DNA from: Marinilabilia salmonicolor
GTDB taxonomy: Bacteria; Bacteroidota; Bacteroidia; Bacteroidales; Marinilabiliaceae
DNA: 64,000 nucleotides
Direction of reading: 5' to 3'
Assembly: GCF_003003035.1 (NCBI RefSeq)
Contig: NZ_PVTS01000008.1
Location: 1 to 64,000 of the forward strand
Shown here: in pieces, positions 42,044 through 50,925 of the stretch
How the letters are laid out: the number at the start of each line of letters is the position of its first letter
Numbering within the stretch: position 1 is the stretch's first letter
Notes under the pieces: model-generated
What the model saw: only the letters and a program-made list of their open reading frames with translations
The model's database searches: none
Told to the model about the DNA's origin: nothing
Made by a program: the position numbers and the translations under genes

Positions 42044-42198
42044 CTGTCCATAAACTAAGCAAATTCTGTTTTTAGGGCTGTTTTTGGTCAGAAAGTGCCA
42101 ATTGCCAGGCTTGCGAAGCTGCCAAATACGGAGTTTACTAATCGTAAATGAGTATTTTGGCGGCAAGCGTAACGACGCAAGTGGTACTTTATGGACAG
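42044..42198 (+). repeat. structured intergenic repeat family, copy C
   Basis: The best-preserved 155-bp copy is bounded by an 11-bp perfect inverted repeat, CTGTCCATAAA (42044-42054) and TTTATGGACAG (42188-42198). Inner pairings AGTGCCA/TGGTACT, CTTGCG/CGCAAG and GCTGCCAAATAC/GTATTTTGGCGGC fold the whole unit into one long hairpin. It ends 34 bases before the rnr start codon. There is no coding capacity and no transposase. It could be a MITE-like element or a structured RNA or leader. Confidence 0.8.
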
Positions 42199-42232
42199 AA
42201 ACTATTTAGAATTGAAGAATTAAAAGAATTTT

Positions 42233-44395
42233 ATGTCAAAGAAGAAAAAAACAAATAAGAAGAAAACCAAAAAGAGTGATTTAAAATCACAGGTAAAAAA
42301 CCTGTTTTCCAATAATCCTCAGAAAACATATAACTACAAGCAGGTGTCGGCAGCTTTGGGTGTCACCAAAAAATCCGGGCGTCTGCAGGTTGAAGTATTT
42401 CTGTTTGAGTTAAGTGAGCAGAATTTTCTGAACGAGGTGTCAACCGGTCGCTTTAAGATGAAGATGGTGCCCGGTACTTTTGTTGAAGGAGTGGTGGATA
42501 TGACCGCCAAAGGTGCTGCCTACATCATTCCAGATGAAGGAGATGAAGATATTTTCGTTTCACAAAGCAATCTGGGGCATGCTCTGAATGGCGACCGGGT
42601 GAAAATTCTTCAGTATGCACGCAAACGCAATCGCCAGGCAGAAGGGGAAGTTGTGGAAATTATTGAGCGCAGTCGTGATCAGTTTGTGGGTACGCTCGAA
42701 GTATCTGATAATTTTGCTTTTCTGGTGGCTGACTCCAGGGTTATGCATCACGATATTTTTATTCCTCCCACTCAGCTAAATGGAGGGAAACAGGGACAGA
42801 AAGCAGTGGTTTGCATTACCGAGTGGCCCGAAAAGGCAAAAAATCCCATTGGTAAGGTAGTGGATGTGCTGGGTGATCCCGGCGAGAACAATACTGAGAT
42901 GCACGCGATTCTGGCAGAGTTCAATCTGCCTTATAAATATCCTGAAAAGGTGGTGGAAGCTGCCGAAAAGATTCAGGATAAGCTGCCTGCCGAAGAAATT
43001 AAGAAAAGACGTGACTTTAGAAAAGTGACCACTTTCACCATTGACCCTGCTGATGCCAAGGATTTTGACGATGCCTTATCGGTCAGAAAATTGAAGAACG
43101 GTCATTGGGAAGTGGGAGTACACATTGCTGATGTAACGCATTATGTAACACCGGACAGTATCCTGGATAAGGAGGCCGTTAACCGTGCTACATCAGTCTA
43201 TCTGGTTGACAGAGTAGTACCCATGCTGCCTGAGCGGTTGAGTAACGAACTCTGTTCGCTGCGTCCCAACGAGGATAAGCTTTGTTTTTCTGCTGTTTTT
43301 GAAATGGACGATCAGGGTGTTGTCTTTGATAGTTGGGTAGGACGTACGGTAATCCACAGTGACCGCCGTTTTTCTTACGAAGAGGCCCAGTCAGTCATTG
43401 AGACAGGAGACGGAGACCTTAAAGAGGAAATCCTTACACTGAATGATCTGGCACAGAAATTACGAGCCATCAGGTTTAGTAAAGGAGCCATCGACTTTGA
43501 GCGTGTGGAAGTGAAGTTTGAATTGGATAAGAATGGAAAACCGCTCAATGTGTTTTTCAAGGAAGCTAAAGAAGCCAATAAACTGATAGAGGAGTTTATG
43601 TTGCTGGCCAATCGCCGTGTGGCCGAGATTATCGGTCGCAATGAATTGACCCCTGAGGGTAAGCGATCCGGCAGGAACAGTAAAACTTTCGTTTACCGGA
43701 TTCATGATGAGCCGGATCCTGAAAAATATGAATCTTTCAGCAAATTTGTAAGGAAGTTTGGATTTGAAGCCGCCCCCAGGCAAAATGAAACCATCAGTAG
43801 TTCACTGAACCGGGTGCTGGGAGAAGTTCAGGGTAAAAAACAGCAGAATATCGTGGAAACTCTGGCCATTCGAACCATGTCTAAAGCAGTATATTCCACC
43901 CATAATATTGGTCACTACGGATTGGGGTTTAAGCATTATACGCATTTTACTTCACCTATTCGCAGATATCCCGATATGATGGTTCATCGACTGTTGCAAC
44001 GATATCTTGACGGAGGGCGATCAGCTTCGCGTGAGAAGTATGAAGAGTTGTGCGACCACAGTTCTAAAATGGAGATAAGGGCTGCCGATGCCGAACGGAC
44101 TTCTATTAAATACAAACAGGTAGAGTTTTTGAAAGATCGTGTCGGCGATGTCTTTGATGGTGTTATCAGTGGCGTTACCGAGTGGGGGATTTATGTGGAG
44201 CTGGATGAGAATAAGTGCGAAGGAATGGTTCCGATTCGCGATCTGGATGATGATTATTACCAGTTTGATGAGGACAACTATTGCCTGGTAGGTCGGAAAA
44301 GAAATAAGAAATATCAGCTTGGTGATGCTGTGAAAATTCAGATTGCCCGGGCTAACCTGGAGAAGAGGCAGCTCGATTTTGTTTTGGCACCCTGA
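42233..44395 (+). CDS. rnr: ribonuclease R
   Basis: This 720-residue processive 3'-5' exoribonuclease degrades structured RNA. A Lys-rich N-terminus (1-22) and a winged-helix region precede two cold-shock domains (about 75-225). The RNB catalytic domain has the signature TIDPADAKDFDDALSV with its four Asp residues, and HYGLGFKHYTHFTSPIRRYPD. An S1 domain closes the protein (about 640-715: GDVFDGVISGVTEWGIYVEL). Length and motifs are normal. Two structured repeats (copies B and C) lie directly upstream, an unusual setting for an RNase gene. Confidence 0.97.
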   Translation: MSKKKKTNKKKTKKSDLKSQVKNLFSNNPQKTYNYKQVSAALGVTKKSGRLQVEVFLFELSEQNFLNEVSTGRFKMKMVPGTFVEGVVDMTAKGAAYIIPDEGDEDIFVSQSNLGHALNGDRVKILQYARKRNRQAEGEVVEIIERSRDQFVGTLEVSDNFAFLVADSRVMHHDIFIPPTQLNGGKQGQKAVVCITEWPEKAKNPIGKVVDVLGDPGENNTEMHAILAEFNLPYKYPEKVVEAAEKIQDKLPAEEIKKRRDFRKVTTFTIDPADAKDFDDALSVRKLKNGHWEVGVHIADVTHYVTPDSILDKEAVNRATSVYLVDRVVPMLPERLSNELCSLRPNEDKLCFSAVFEMDDQGVVFDSWVGRTVIHSDRRFSYEEAQSVIETGDGDLKEEILTLNDLAQKLRAIRFSKGAIDFERVEVKFELDKNGKPLNVFFKEAKEANKLIEEFMLLANRRVAEIIGRNELTPEGKRSGRNSKTFVYRIHDEPDPEKYESFSKFVRKFGFEAAPRQNETISSSLNRVLGEVQGKKQQNIVETLAIRTMSKAVYSTHNIGHYGLGFKHYTHFTSPIRRYPDMMVHRLLQRYLDGGRSASREKYEELCDHSSKMEIRAADAERTSIKYKQVEFLKDRVGDVFDGVISGVTEWGIYVELDENKCEGMVPIRDLDDDYYQFDEDNYCLVGRKRNKKYQLGDAVKIQIARANLEKRQLDFVLAP

Positions 44396-44403
44396 TGTAA
44401 GAG

Positions 44404-44421
44404 GCCGGCAAAATAGCCGGC
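44404..44421 (+). terminator. possible weak terminator after rnr
   Basis: GCCGGC-AAAATA-GCCGGC forms a six-bp stem nine bases after the rnr stop. The following bases (AGCTTGTTGTATTG) are only moderately T-rich, so efficiency is doubtful. Confidence 0.4.
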
Positions 44422-44449
44422 AGCTTGTTGTATTGTAAATTTTAACCTG

Positions 44450-44483
44450 ATTATAAATTTACCCTGTAACCTTAATTATAAAT
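44450..44483 (+). repeat. direct repeat ATTATAAAT before the TetR gene
   Basis: ATTATAAAT occurs at 44450-44458 and 44475-44483, 25 bases apart, the second ending three bases before the ATG at 44487. It could be an autoregulatory site, but the AT-rich sequence makes chance likely. Confidence 0.3.
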
Positions 44484-44486
44484 ATT

Positions 44487-45095
44487 ATGAGCGACATTTT
44501 TAATTCTGTAATTTCCGGAGAGGATTCTGTTCGGAATTCTATTCTGAAGTCCGGTCGTGAGCTTTTTGCGAAATTCGGGTATCGGAAGACAACCATGGAG
44601 GATATTGCCATGGCTCTGCGCAAAGGAAAAAGTTCTCTTTATTATTATTTCAAAAATAAGGAGGAGATTTTTCAGGCTGTAATTGAACTTGAGGCAAATA
44701 TTCTGGAGCATCGTCTGCGTGAGGTCGTTTCCAGTGATTATTCTCCGCGGCAAAAGTTTAACGACTACATACTGGTTCGGATGGAGACGCTGAGAGAGTT
44801 GAATAATTATCAAAAGGCCATGCGCGATGAGACTTACAGCGACTATCATTTTCTGGATGAGGTGCGTGAGAAATCCGAAAAGGCCGAGCAGGAAATGATT
44901 CGTTCCGTATTGGAAGAAGGGGTTTCAGCGGGTGAATTTGATATTAAAAACCTGAAGCTGGCAGCAGTGGGCATAAGCACTGCTTTGCGAGGTTTGGAGT
45001 TGCCTCTGTTCAGAGGGGTTGATAACTTTGACGATTTTCGGCTTCAGCTGGACAATATTTTAAGCATTCTTTTCTTTGGAATACTGAAAAGGTAG
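44487..45095 (+). CDS. TetR/AcrR family transcriptional regulator
   Basis: The 202-residue regulator has an N-terminal helix-turn-helix (about 17-65: SGRELFAKFGYRKTTMEDIAMALRKGKSSLYYYFKNKEEIF) and an all-helical ligand-binding domain. The DNA-binding part is canonical; the ligand domain gives no hint of the inducer. It lies between rnr and metA. Its own strong terminator follows, so it is probably monocistronic. Confidence 0.93.
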   Translation: MSDIFNSVISGEDSVRNSILKSGRELFAKFGYRKTTMEDIAMALRKGKSSLYYYFKNKEEIFQAVIELEANILEHRLREVVSSDYSPRQKFNDYILVRMETLRELNNYQKAMRDETYSDYHFLDEVREKSEKAEQEMIRSVLEEGVSAGEFDIKNLKLAAVGISTALRGLELPLFRGVDNFDDFRLQLDNILSILFFGILKR

Positions 45096-45111
45096 GTGCC
45101 AGTCAATATAC

Positions 45112-45146
45112 AAAGCCCCGCCTGGATTTCCGGCGGGGCTTTTTTT
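45112..45146 (+). terminator. strong terminator after the TetR gene
   Basis: An 11-bp stem (AAAGCCCCGCC against GGCGGGGCTTT) is followed by further T residues, 16 bases after the stop codon. Confidence 0.9.
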
Positions 45147-45188
45147 GCCGGGCATGGATGTGAAGTTTACCGGAGTTGCCCTTCCGGG

Positions 45189-45218
45189 TTGATTTTTATC
45201 ATCTTTCCTATATCTTTG
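45189..45218 (+). promoter_or_regulatory. metA promoter (TTG / TATCTTTG)
   Basis: TATCTTTG at 45211-45218 fits the Bacteroidota -7 box and a TTG lies 19 bases upstream at 45189-45191. The start codon follows at 45252. No SAM riboswitch-like fold was seen in the leader. Confidence 0.55.
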
Positions 45219-45251
45219 TATGCTCTTTTTATAACCAATCAGTTTTTAGTT

Positions 45252-46166
45252 ATGCCTGTAAATATTCCTGATTTGTTGCCTGCAAAAAGCTTACTGGAGG
45301 CCGAAAATGTTTTTGTGATGAGTGAAAGTCGTGCGGTAACGCAGGATATCAGGCCTCTTAAAATTCTTGTACTTAATCTGATGCCTTTGAAAATTAAGAC
45401 AGAGACCCATTTGTTGCGTGCGTTGTCCAATAGCCCGTTGCAGGTTGAGGTGGAACTGCTTTTTACTTCGTCGCATACCCCTAAAAACACACCTCAGGAG
45501 CATTTGATTAGTTTTTACAAAACATTTGAAGAGGTTAAAGACAAACATTACGATGGTTTTATTATTACCGGAGCTCCCGTGGAGTTGCTGGAGTTTGAAA
45601 AGGTAACTTACTGGGATGAATTGTGTACCATCATGGAGTGGAGCAAAGCCAATGTTACCTCCACTTTGCATATCTGCTGGGGGGCACAGGCAGGCCTTTA
45701 TTATCACTATGGAATACCGAAATATGAGCTCAGGGCTAAACTTTTCGGGGTTTTCGAACATTCGGTAAAATCACCGGAAGAGCCTTTGCTGCGTGGCTTT
45801 GATGATTTGTTTCACGCCCCCCATTCCCGTTATACCGAGGTGCGCAAGTCGGATATTGAAAAAGTGGAAGATTTGATTTTGTTGTCTGATTCAGTAAAAG
45901 CCGGGCCGTACCTGGTGTTGTCGAAAGACCGTAGTCAGGTTTTCCTTACGGGACATCCGGAATACGATAAATTTACCCTGGGAGAGGAGTATCATCGCGA
46001 TCAGCAGCGGGGCCTGCAAACAAAACTTCCGGAAAACTACTACAAAAATGATGATCCGGCAAAGGATTCTGTGGTCAGATGGCGCAGTCATGCGCAGTTG
46101 TTGTTTTCCAACTGGCTCAATTATTACGTTTATCAGTCCACACCTTATGAGTGGGGAGAGCAGTAA
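45252..46166 (+). CDS. metA: homoserine O-acyltransferase MetA (acetyl-type predicted)
   Basis: The start at 45252 gives a 304-residue protein, the normal MetA length, beginning [20 protein letters not shown]. The catalytic residues are Cys142 ([18 protein letters not shown]) and His235/Glu237 (TGHPEYD). The enzyme activates homoserine as an O-acyl ester for methionine synthesis. Residue 111 is Glu ([10 protein letters not shown]). In the family Glu at this site goes with acetyl-CoA use, while E. coli has Gly and uses succinyl-CoA. It is therefore predicted to be a homoserine O-acetyltransferase despite the common succinyl label. It has its own promoter and stands convergent to the gene at 46187. 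Confidence 0.95.
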   Translation: MPVNIPDLLPAKSLLEAENVFVMSESRAVTQDIRPLKILVLNLMPLKIKTETHLLRALSNSPLQVEVELLFTSSHTPKNTPQEHLISFYKTFEEVKDKHYDGFIITGAPVELLEFEKVTYWDELCTIMEWSKANVTSTLHICWGAQAGLYYHYGIPKYELRAKLFGVFEHSVKSPEEPLLRGFDDLFHAPHSRYTEVRKSDIEKVEDLILLSDSVKAGPYLVLSKDRSQVFLTGHPEYDKFTLGEEYHRDQQRGLQTKLPENYYKNDDPAKDSVVRWRSHAQLLFSNWLNYYVYQSTPYEWGEQ

Positions 46167-46186
46167 TCCCCGCATCTTTTAGCGCA

Positions 46187-47080
46187 TCAATCAAGTTCAA
46201 ATGAGTGGCGGCCGATGTTGGCTCCATCTGCAAATAAATCCACGGTGTATGCTCCGGGCATGAGTTCGCCCATATCCACATTGTAGTAGATGCATATTTC
46301 CATCTCTTCACCTCCATATTCAATATTTCTCATAGCCGTGAAATTGATTTCCGAATCTTCAAAGTCAAAGAGATCTTCCCTGCTGTGAAGAAGTAATTGC
46401 CCGTCGGGGCGTTCTATTCTGATATAAAAAGGTTTAATGCCAATGGGGGCCGTGACGTTTTTCAGTACGGTAAAACAGACTTCCAGTTTGTCAATTCTGC
46501 TGATTCGGTCGGTGGTTCGCCCCCGGGTATTCAGGCCTGTGGCTCTTATTCCGGTGGTCTCCAGGCGGCTGGCCACCTCTACCTTCCCTTCAAGTTCCTC
46601 TTTCACCCCTTCCAGTTCACGGTAAGAGTGTTGAATGCGTGAGTATTGTTGCTGATATTGTTTGTTTTCCTGCTTAAGTTCTGCATTCAGACGGTTCAGA
46701 CTGTCTATTTGGTGAACATAACTTTTTAGGACCCCCCGCATGGTGGAGAGTTCTTTCCTCAACTCCCGCATCCTTGAGGCATTGGTGGCTTTGATGGTTT
46801 TGATCTCTTCAATCAGGTGCTCCACTTTCTGTCTTTCCTGTTCGAGCATTGTATTCAACGTGTCGCTGGTGGATTCAAGGGAGTCGTAGCCCAACGCCAG
46901 ATCCTGGTACTCTTCAGTAAGGATCTCTTTTTCTATGGTCATCTCTTCCACCACTTCTTTCATTTCCACGCTTTGGCTGATGTAAAGTATGGCAATAACA
47001 ATGAGCAATAAAGCAGTTATGGCAAGAGCTATAAATAGTGGTCGTTTGGTTCCGTTATTAGTTGTTTCCTGAGTTTGCAT
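46187..47080 (-). CDS. membrane-anchored coiled-coil protein
   Basis: The 297-residue protein has a short cytoplasmic N-terminus, one membrane helix (about 14-35), and a long coiled coil (about 38-180) rich in Glu, Lys, Leu and Gln heptads. A C-terminal globular beta domain follows (about 195-297: DKLEVCFTVLKNVTAPIGIKPFYIRIERPDG...GAYTVDLFADGANIGRHSFELD). Similar hypothetical proteins are common in Bacteroidia. The layout recalls periplasmic scaffolds such as MreC, but there is no sequence evidence for that. Function not recognised. Confidence 0.75.
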   Translation of the reverse strand: MQTQETTNNGTKRPLFIALAITALLLIVIAILYISQSVEMKEVVEEMTIEKEILTEEYQDLALGYDSLESTSDTLNTMLEQERQKVEHLIEEIKTIKATNASRMRELRKELSTMRGVLKSYVHQIDSLNRLNAELKQENKQYQQQYSRIQHSYRELEGVKEELEGKVEVASRLETTGIRATGLNTRGRTTDRISRIDKLEVCFTVLKNVTAPIGIKPFYIRIERPDGQLLLHSREDLFDFEDSEINFTAMRNIEYGGEEMEICIYYNVDMGELMPGAYTVDLFADGANIGRHSFELD

Positions 47081-47133
47081 GGTTTTTGTTTATTGAATGC
47101 CGGACAAATTTAAAAAGTTTCGTCATTTTAGTC

Positions 47134-47141
47134 TAACTTTG
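47134..47141 (+). promoter_or_regulatory. possible -7 box (TAACTTTG)
   Basis: TAACTTTG matches TAnnTTTG and lies 29 bases before the start codon at 47171. No clear TTG at standard spacing. Confidence 0.35.
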
Positions 47142-47170
47142 TCCTGTTCTTTACCGAAAATAAACGTCTG

Positions 47171-49003
47171 ATGCTTAAAAATATTTCGTTTTTTGTTGTT
47201 ATCATTTTATTGATTCTTGGTTTTTCTCATTGTGCAAACATCGGATATCCCGAGGGAGGACCGGCCGATGAGACGCCTCCGGTAATGGTTAATTCCACAC
47301 CTCCTGTCAACTCCACTAATTTTGACGGAGATGAGGTTGTTATTGAATTTAATGAACTGATTGTACTGAAGGATGCTTTTCAGAAAGTGGTGGTTTCCCC
47401 TCCGTTGAACACCCCGCCTGTAATACGCGGAATGGGCAACAAGGTAACCGTATCCTTTGAGGAGGAATTGCAACCCGGAGCCACTTATACCATTGACTTT
47501 GCTGATGCGATTCAGGATAACAACGAAGGGAATTTACTGGAAGGTTTTTCTTTCTCCTTTTCCACTGGAGAGACTCAGGACTCCCTGGAGGTTTCAGGGC
47601 ATGTTTTTGATGCTTATACTCACGCTCCTGTTGCAGGGGTTATGGTAATGGCTCATTCCAATCTGACGGATACTGCGCTGACCAATGTGGTGCCTCCCCG
47701 TGTGGCCAAAACCAATGAGTTGGGGGAGTTTACCATCCGAAACCTGGCTGAAGGCCAATACCGGATTTATGCCCTGGAGGATATGAACAGGGATTATAAA
47801 TTTGATCAGCCCGGCGAAAGAATTGCCTGGCTCCGGGAACCGGTGGAGCCTTCTTTTGAATATCGGGACCGTATTGATTCCCTTTTTACCGATTCGGTAA
47901 CGCTTGATACGGTGCTAATTACCAAAGAACTTGCTTACATTCCCGATAGTCTGAAACTCTTTATGTTTCAGGAAGATTACAAAGAACAATACCTGGATTC
48001 AAGAGCCCGAAAAGATCGCAACCGGCTGGATTTTTTCTTCAACAGAAGTCTGGAGAAGAAACTTGAGGTGGATGTGATCAATGCCGACCCTGAAAAGGAG
48101 AGTTGGTTCGTTTATGAGGGAACACCTCAGAATGATACCGTAATGGTTTGGCTTAGCGACAGCTCTTTGATTGCTCGTGATTCTCTGTCTGTGGAGATTG
48201 TCTATCCTGTTTTGGATTCATTGAAGAATTATGTGGATAAGAGAGATACACTCAATATGTTTCACCGGACCGTGGAGGAACGCAGACGTAACAAAAGGGA
48301 TGATGAAGAAAAAGAAACCGGAGTGGAGCCATTGCGTGTGCGAAGTCCCGGAGGAAATCTTGAAATAGGTAGCAATCCCAGGTTTAATTTTCCTGCCCCA
48401 CTGGCTGATGTTTATCTCGATTCTATTGAGTTGTCGGTTTTGGTAGATACGGTTTACAGCCCCGTTTCGTTTGATCTGAGGCAGGATTCTGTTCGGATAC
48501 GTCAGTTTATGTTGGTTCACGACTGGCAACCCGGGGCCCAGTATCAGCTTGAAGTTGATTCTGCCGCGTTCAGGGATATCTATGGAAGAGTAAATGTTCC
48601 TTCAAAAGGCAATCTGACAGTTAAACAGGAGGATAGTTATGGCACATTGTATGTCGATGCCTCCGGGATGCCGGAGAATGCGTTGCTTCAGGTGTTAAAC
48701 AATCAGGAGGTAGTGGTTCGCCAGGGTGTTTTACCCCAAAATGGTAAGCTCGCTTTCCGGTTTATAAAGCCCGGGAAATATTTTCTTCGCTTGTTGGAAG
48801 ATGAAAACCGAAACGGAAAGTGGGATACAGGAGACTTTTCCGAAGGCTCGCAGCCCGAGCAGATGCTTTATTATCCTGATGAGATAGAAATTAGAGCCAA
48901 CTGGGACCAGATGGTGCCCTGGGATATTAATAATTATAAGGTATATGATTTTGTAAATCGCAACCGGGTAAAGAAAAATTCCCGGAATTCTAACAGGAGA
49001 TAG
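47171..49003 (+). CDS. Ig-like (SbsA/Big_5) domain lipoprotein
   Basis: The 610-residue lipoprotein has a lipobox around Cys21 (GFSHC) followed by IGYPEGGPADETPPVMVNSTPP. This start and the Big_5 domain (about 35-130: VVIEFNELIVLKDAFQKVVVSPP...YTIDFADAIQDNNEG) define a widespread Bacteroidia family. A carboxypeptidase-like regulatory domain follows (about 140-205: VSGHVFDAYTHAPVAGVMV...FTIRNLAEGQYRIYALEDMNRDYKFD). The C-terminal part is beta-rich and ends with a basic tail (NRNRVKKNSRNSNRR). It is probably anchored in the outer membrane. Role unknown. The next two genes follow closely, forming an operon. Confidence 0.85.
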   Translation: MLKNISFFVVIILLILGFSHCANIGYPEGGPADETPPVMVNSTPPVNSTNFDGDEVVIEFNELIVLKDAFQKVVVSPPLNTPPVIRGMGNKVTVSFEEELQPGATYTIDFADAIQDNNEGNLLEGFSFSFSTGETQDSLEVSGHVFDAYTHAPVAGVMVMAHSNLTDTALTNVVPPRVAKTNELGEFTIRNLAEGQYRIYALEDMNRDYKFDQPGERIAWLREPVEPSFEYRDRIDSLFTDSVTLDTVLITKELAYIPDSLKLFMFQEDYKEQYLDSRARKDRNRLDFFFNRSLEKKLEVDVINADPEKESWFVYEGTPQNDTVMVWLSDSSLIARDSLSVEIVYPVLDSLKNYVDKRDTLNMFHRTVEERRRNKRDDEEKETGVEPLRVRSPGGNLEIGSNPRFNFPAPLADVYLDSIELSVLVDTVYSPVSFDLRQDSVRIRQFMLVHDWQPGAQYQLEVDSAAFRDIYGRVNVPSKGNLTVKQEDSYGTLYVDASGMPENALLQVLNNQEVVVRQGVLPQNGKLAFRFIKPGKYFLRLLEDENRNGKWDTGDFSEGSQPEQMLYYPDEIEIRANWDQMVPWDINNYKVYDFVNRNRVKKNSRNSNRR

Positions 49004-49006
49004 TTT

Positions 49007-49318
49007 ATGTCGGTATTGCTTAATTTTGCTATGTTCCCCACAGATAAGGGAGCAAGTGTGAGTGAATATGTCTCAAAAGTGATTGATTTCCTGCATCGGT
49101 CAGGGGTTCATTACAAGTTGAATCCTATGGGGACCTCCATAGAAACAGAGACGATGGAAGAGGCTTTAAGGGTGGTAAATGATGCCTATGAAATTCTTGA
49201 ACCTCATGCCGATCGAATCTATACGACCATTAATATTGATGCCCGTAAAGGACCTGTTGGTCGGATGAGTGCTAAAATTGATGCCATAGAGGCCAAGATA
49301 GGAAAGGTGCGCAAATGA
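49007..49318 (+). CDS. MTH1187/YqgV family (thiamine-binding-like) protein
   Basis: This 103-residue protein has a ferredoxin-like fold and the family pattern LNFAMFPTDKG...SEYVSKVIDFLHRSGVHYKLNPMGTSIETE...ADRIYTTINIDARKG. Homologs were called DUF77; some bind thiamine or its pyrimidine part. The gene begins four bases after the upstream stop and overlaps the downstream gene, so it is cotranscribed with envelope genes. The ligand here is unknown. Confidence 0.88.
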   Translation: MSVLLNFAMFPTDKGASVSEYVSKVIDFLHRSGVHYKLNPMGTSIETETMEEALRVVNDAYEILEPHADRIYTTINIDARKGPVGRMSAKIDAIEAKIGKVRK

Positions 49319-50166
49319 GGAAGAGGTTGATAGAGCGGTTTGATTCCAAGGTGATGAGAAAATTGTTGGTGTTTTTTTTGCTTGTCGGATGGAGCAGCTA
49401 TGTTTCAGGGCAATGTTATGACCAGATACAGAGCTTTGCTCCCGGTGAGGAGGTTACATATCACGCCTACTACAATTGGGGCTTTGTATGGATAAATGCA
49501 GGGGAAGTGACTTTTGGTGTGGATAAAGATCAGTGGAGAGGTGAGGATGCTCTTCATTTCCGTTCTTACGGCGCAACTTACAAAGCCTACGATATATTTT
49601 TCAAAGTTCGCGATAGTTTAGATGTTTGGGTGAATCCTCTGTCGATGGAGCCTTTGGAGTTTCATCGGCGCACCAATGAAGGATCTTATACTGCGCATCA
49701 TCATTATCTTTTTGATTCTTCCCGCCGAAAAGTGAATGCATCCATCAGTAAAAGAGGCGAATCATACCGCGATACTATTTTTGACTGGCCGGAATGTTCC
49801 TTCGATTTATTATCAATGGTATATCAGGCAAGAAAAATTGATTTTTCACGTTATGAAGAAGGAGACCGGATACCAATCAGTTTAATAGTGGATGGGGAGG
49901 TTCATAATTTGTATATTCGATATCATGGGAGAGAGGCTGTTAAGGATAGATCCGGACGTGAATTTAATTGCCTGAAATTTTCCCCCTTGTTGGTGGAGGG
50001 TACTATTTTTGAAGAGGGTGAGAAAATGTTTGTATGGGTCACAGACGATAAAAACAGGATCCCCATTGTGGTGGAGGCAAAGATTTTGGTGGGTTCCGTA
50101 AAAGCCGTGTTTGTCGGTGCCAAGGGGCTTAAGCATCCTATGAATTCAAAGATTGTGCAGGATTAA
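49315..50166 (+). CDS. DUF3108 exported protein
   Basis: The ATG at 49315 overlaps the preceding stop (ATGA). A second ATG at 49354 would give a more typical signal peptide (MRKLLVFFLLVGWSSYVSG|QCYD). Both are plausible. The mature protein shows the DUF3108 pattern: FAPGEEVTYHAYYNWGFVWINAGEVTFGV, then FKVRDSLDVWVNPLSMEPLEFHRRTNEGSY, FDLLSMVYQAR and MFVWVTDDKNRIPIVVEAKILVGSVKAVF. The family is periplasmic, beta-rich and of unknown function. It lies last in a three-gene operon and is followed by a long hairpin. Confidence 0.88.
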   Translation: MRKRLIERFDSKVMRKLLVFFLLVGWSSYVSGQCYDQIQSFAPGEEVTYHAYYNWGFVWINAGEVTFGVDKDQWRGEDALHFRSYGATYKAYDIFFKVRDSLDVWVNPLSMEPLEFHRRTNEGSYTAHHHYLFDSSRRKVNASISKRGESYRDTIFDWPECSFDLLSMVYQARKIDFSRYEEGDRIPISLIVDGEVHNLYIRYHGREAVKDRSGREFNCLKFSPLLVEGTIFEEGEKMFVWVTDDKNRIPIVVEAKILVGSVKAVFVGAKGLKHPMNSKIVQD

Positions 50167-50187
50167 TTTATATATGGTTATAATAGA

Positions 50188-50265
50188 AAAACACCCGGTC
50201 GTTATATTTCACTATCAAGGGCCATGAAGATAAAGTGAGATACGTACCGGGTGTTTGTTTTTTCT
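50188..50265. terminator. long bidirectional hairpin terminator
   Basis: AAACACCCGGT (from 50188) pairs with ACCGGGTGTTT (50246-50256). The inner arms (TATATTTCACTATC against GATAAAGTGAGATA) also pair imperfectly, giving a hairpin of nearly 70 nt with T runs on the plus side and A/T-rich sequence on the other. It separates converging genes ending at 50166 and 50290. Confidence 0.75.
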
Positions 50266-50289
50266 TGCACCGACTCAATCGTCGGGGTG

Positions 50290-50754
50290 CTATGCTAAAT
50301 GTTTGCTCATTTGTTCGGTTCGGTTTGTTTTGATCTTTTCACGGGCAAATTTTTCCGGTTTGAAAAACGATCTTTTTTCTATTCCGGGTTTGACCGGGAA
50401 ATTCAGGAATGTCTCGTAAAACTTTACCTGTTCAAAATAATTTAGTTTGATGGATGTGGGACTAAATAAATATTTCTTTACCCAATAATTGGTTCTTGTA
50501 TTGATATCGACTGCCTGCAGTCCTTTTATTTTAAAAAAATACTCCAGAATATCTTCGTCACTAAACCGCTCTCCTGTAAAACTCCTGAAGGTTTTCAATA
50601 CCTCTGCTTTCTGTCTGTTTCCGTGTGGGAAGAGCCGTGATTCCAGTTTCTTCTGAGCCTGTTTCTTAACCCACCCCGGGTACAGCTTGCGCAGTACGAT
50701 GTAGGTTAATGGAACTGTTAACCCCAATGCTAAAGCAAAAGGAAATATTGACAT
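50290..50754 (-). CDS. hypothetical membrane-anchored protein
   Basis: This 154-residue protein has one N-terminal hydrophobic segment (IFPFALALGLTVPLTYIVL) followed by a basic cytoplasmic-type region (Lys/Arg-rich, KKQAQKKLESRLFPHGNRQKAEVLKTF). No family is recognised. The absence of a signal-cleavage site suggests a single-pass anchor. It stands alone between terminators and a glycosyltransferase gene. Confidence 0.6.
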   Translation of the reverse strand: MSIFPFALALGLTVPLTYIVLRKLYPGWVKKQAQKKLESRLFPHGNRQKAEVLKTFRSFTGERFSDEDILEYFFKIKGLQAVDINTRTNYWVKKYLFSPTSIKLNYFEQVKFYETFLNFPVKPGIEKRSFFKPEKFAREKIKTNRTEQMSKHLA

Positions 50755-50925
50755 AAGCGTTTTTGACTTTGGTCTGTTTGTCTGGTTTTGAATTGTTACG
50801 TCGGTCGTTCAGAAAAGTTTCCTGATTTTTGTTTTTCTCTTAAATATATTATGAAATTGTCTGTGGGGATGACGAATTGCTTTATTCCGTGGATTAATGT
50901 TTGGCTGAAGTTTTGGTGACCTGTT

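Noticed and set aside
45096-45251. N-terminal extension of MetA to 45096
   Set aside because: It runs through the TetR terminator and the metA promoter. Starting at 45252 gives the exact family length and the residue numbering of known enzymes.
45147-45251. SAM riboswitch before metA
   Set aside because: The 105-base leader has no recognisable SAM-I, SAM-II or SAM/SAH core; only the promoter boxes stand out.
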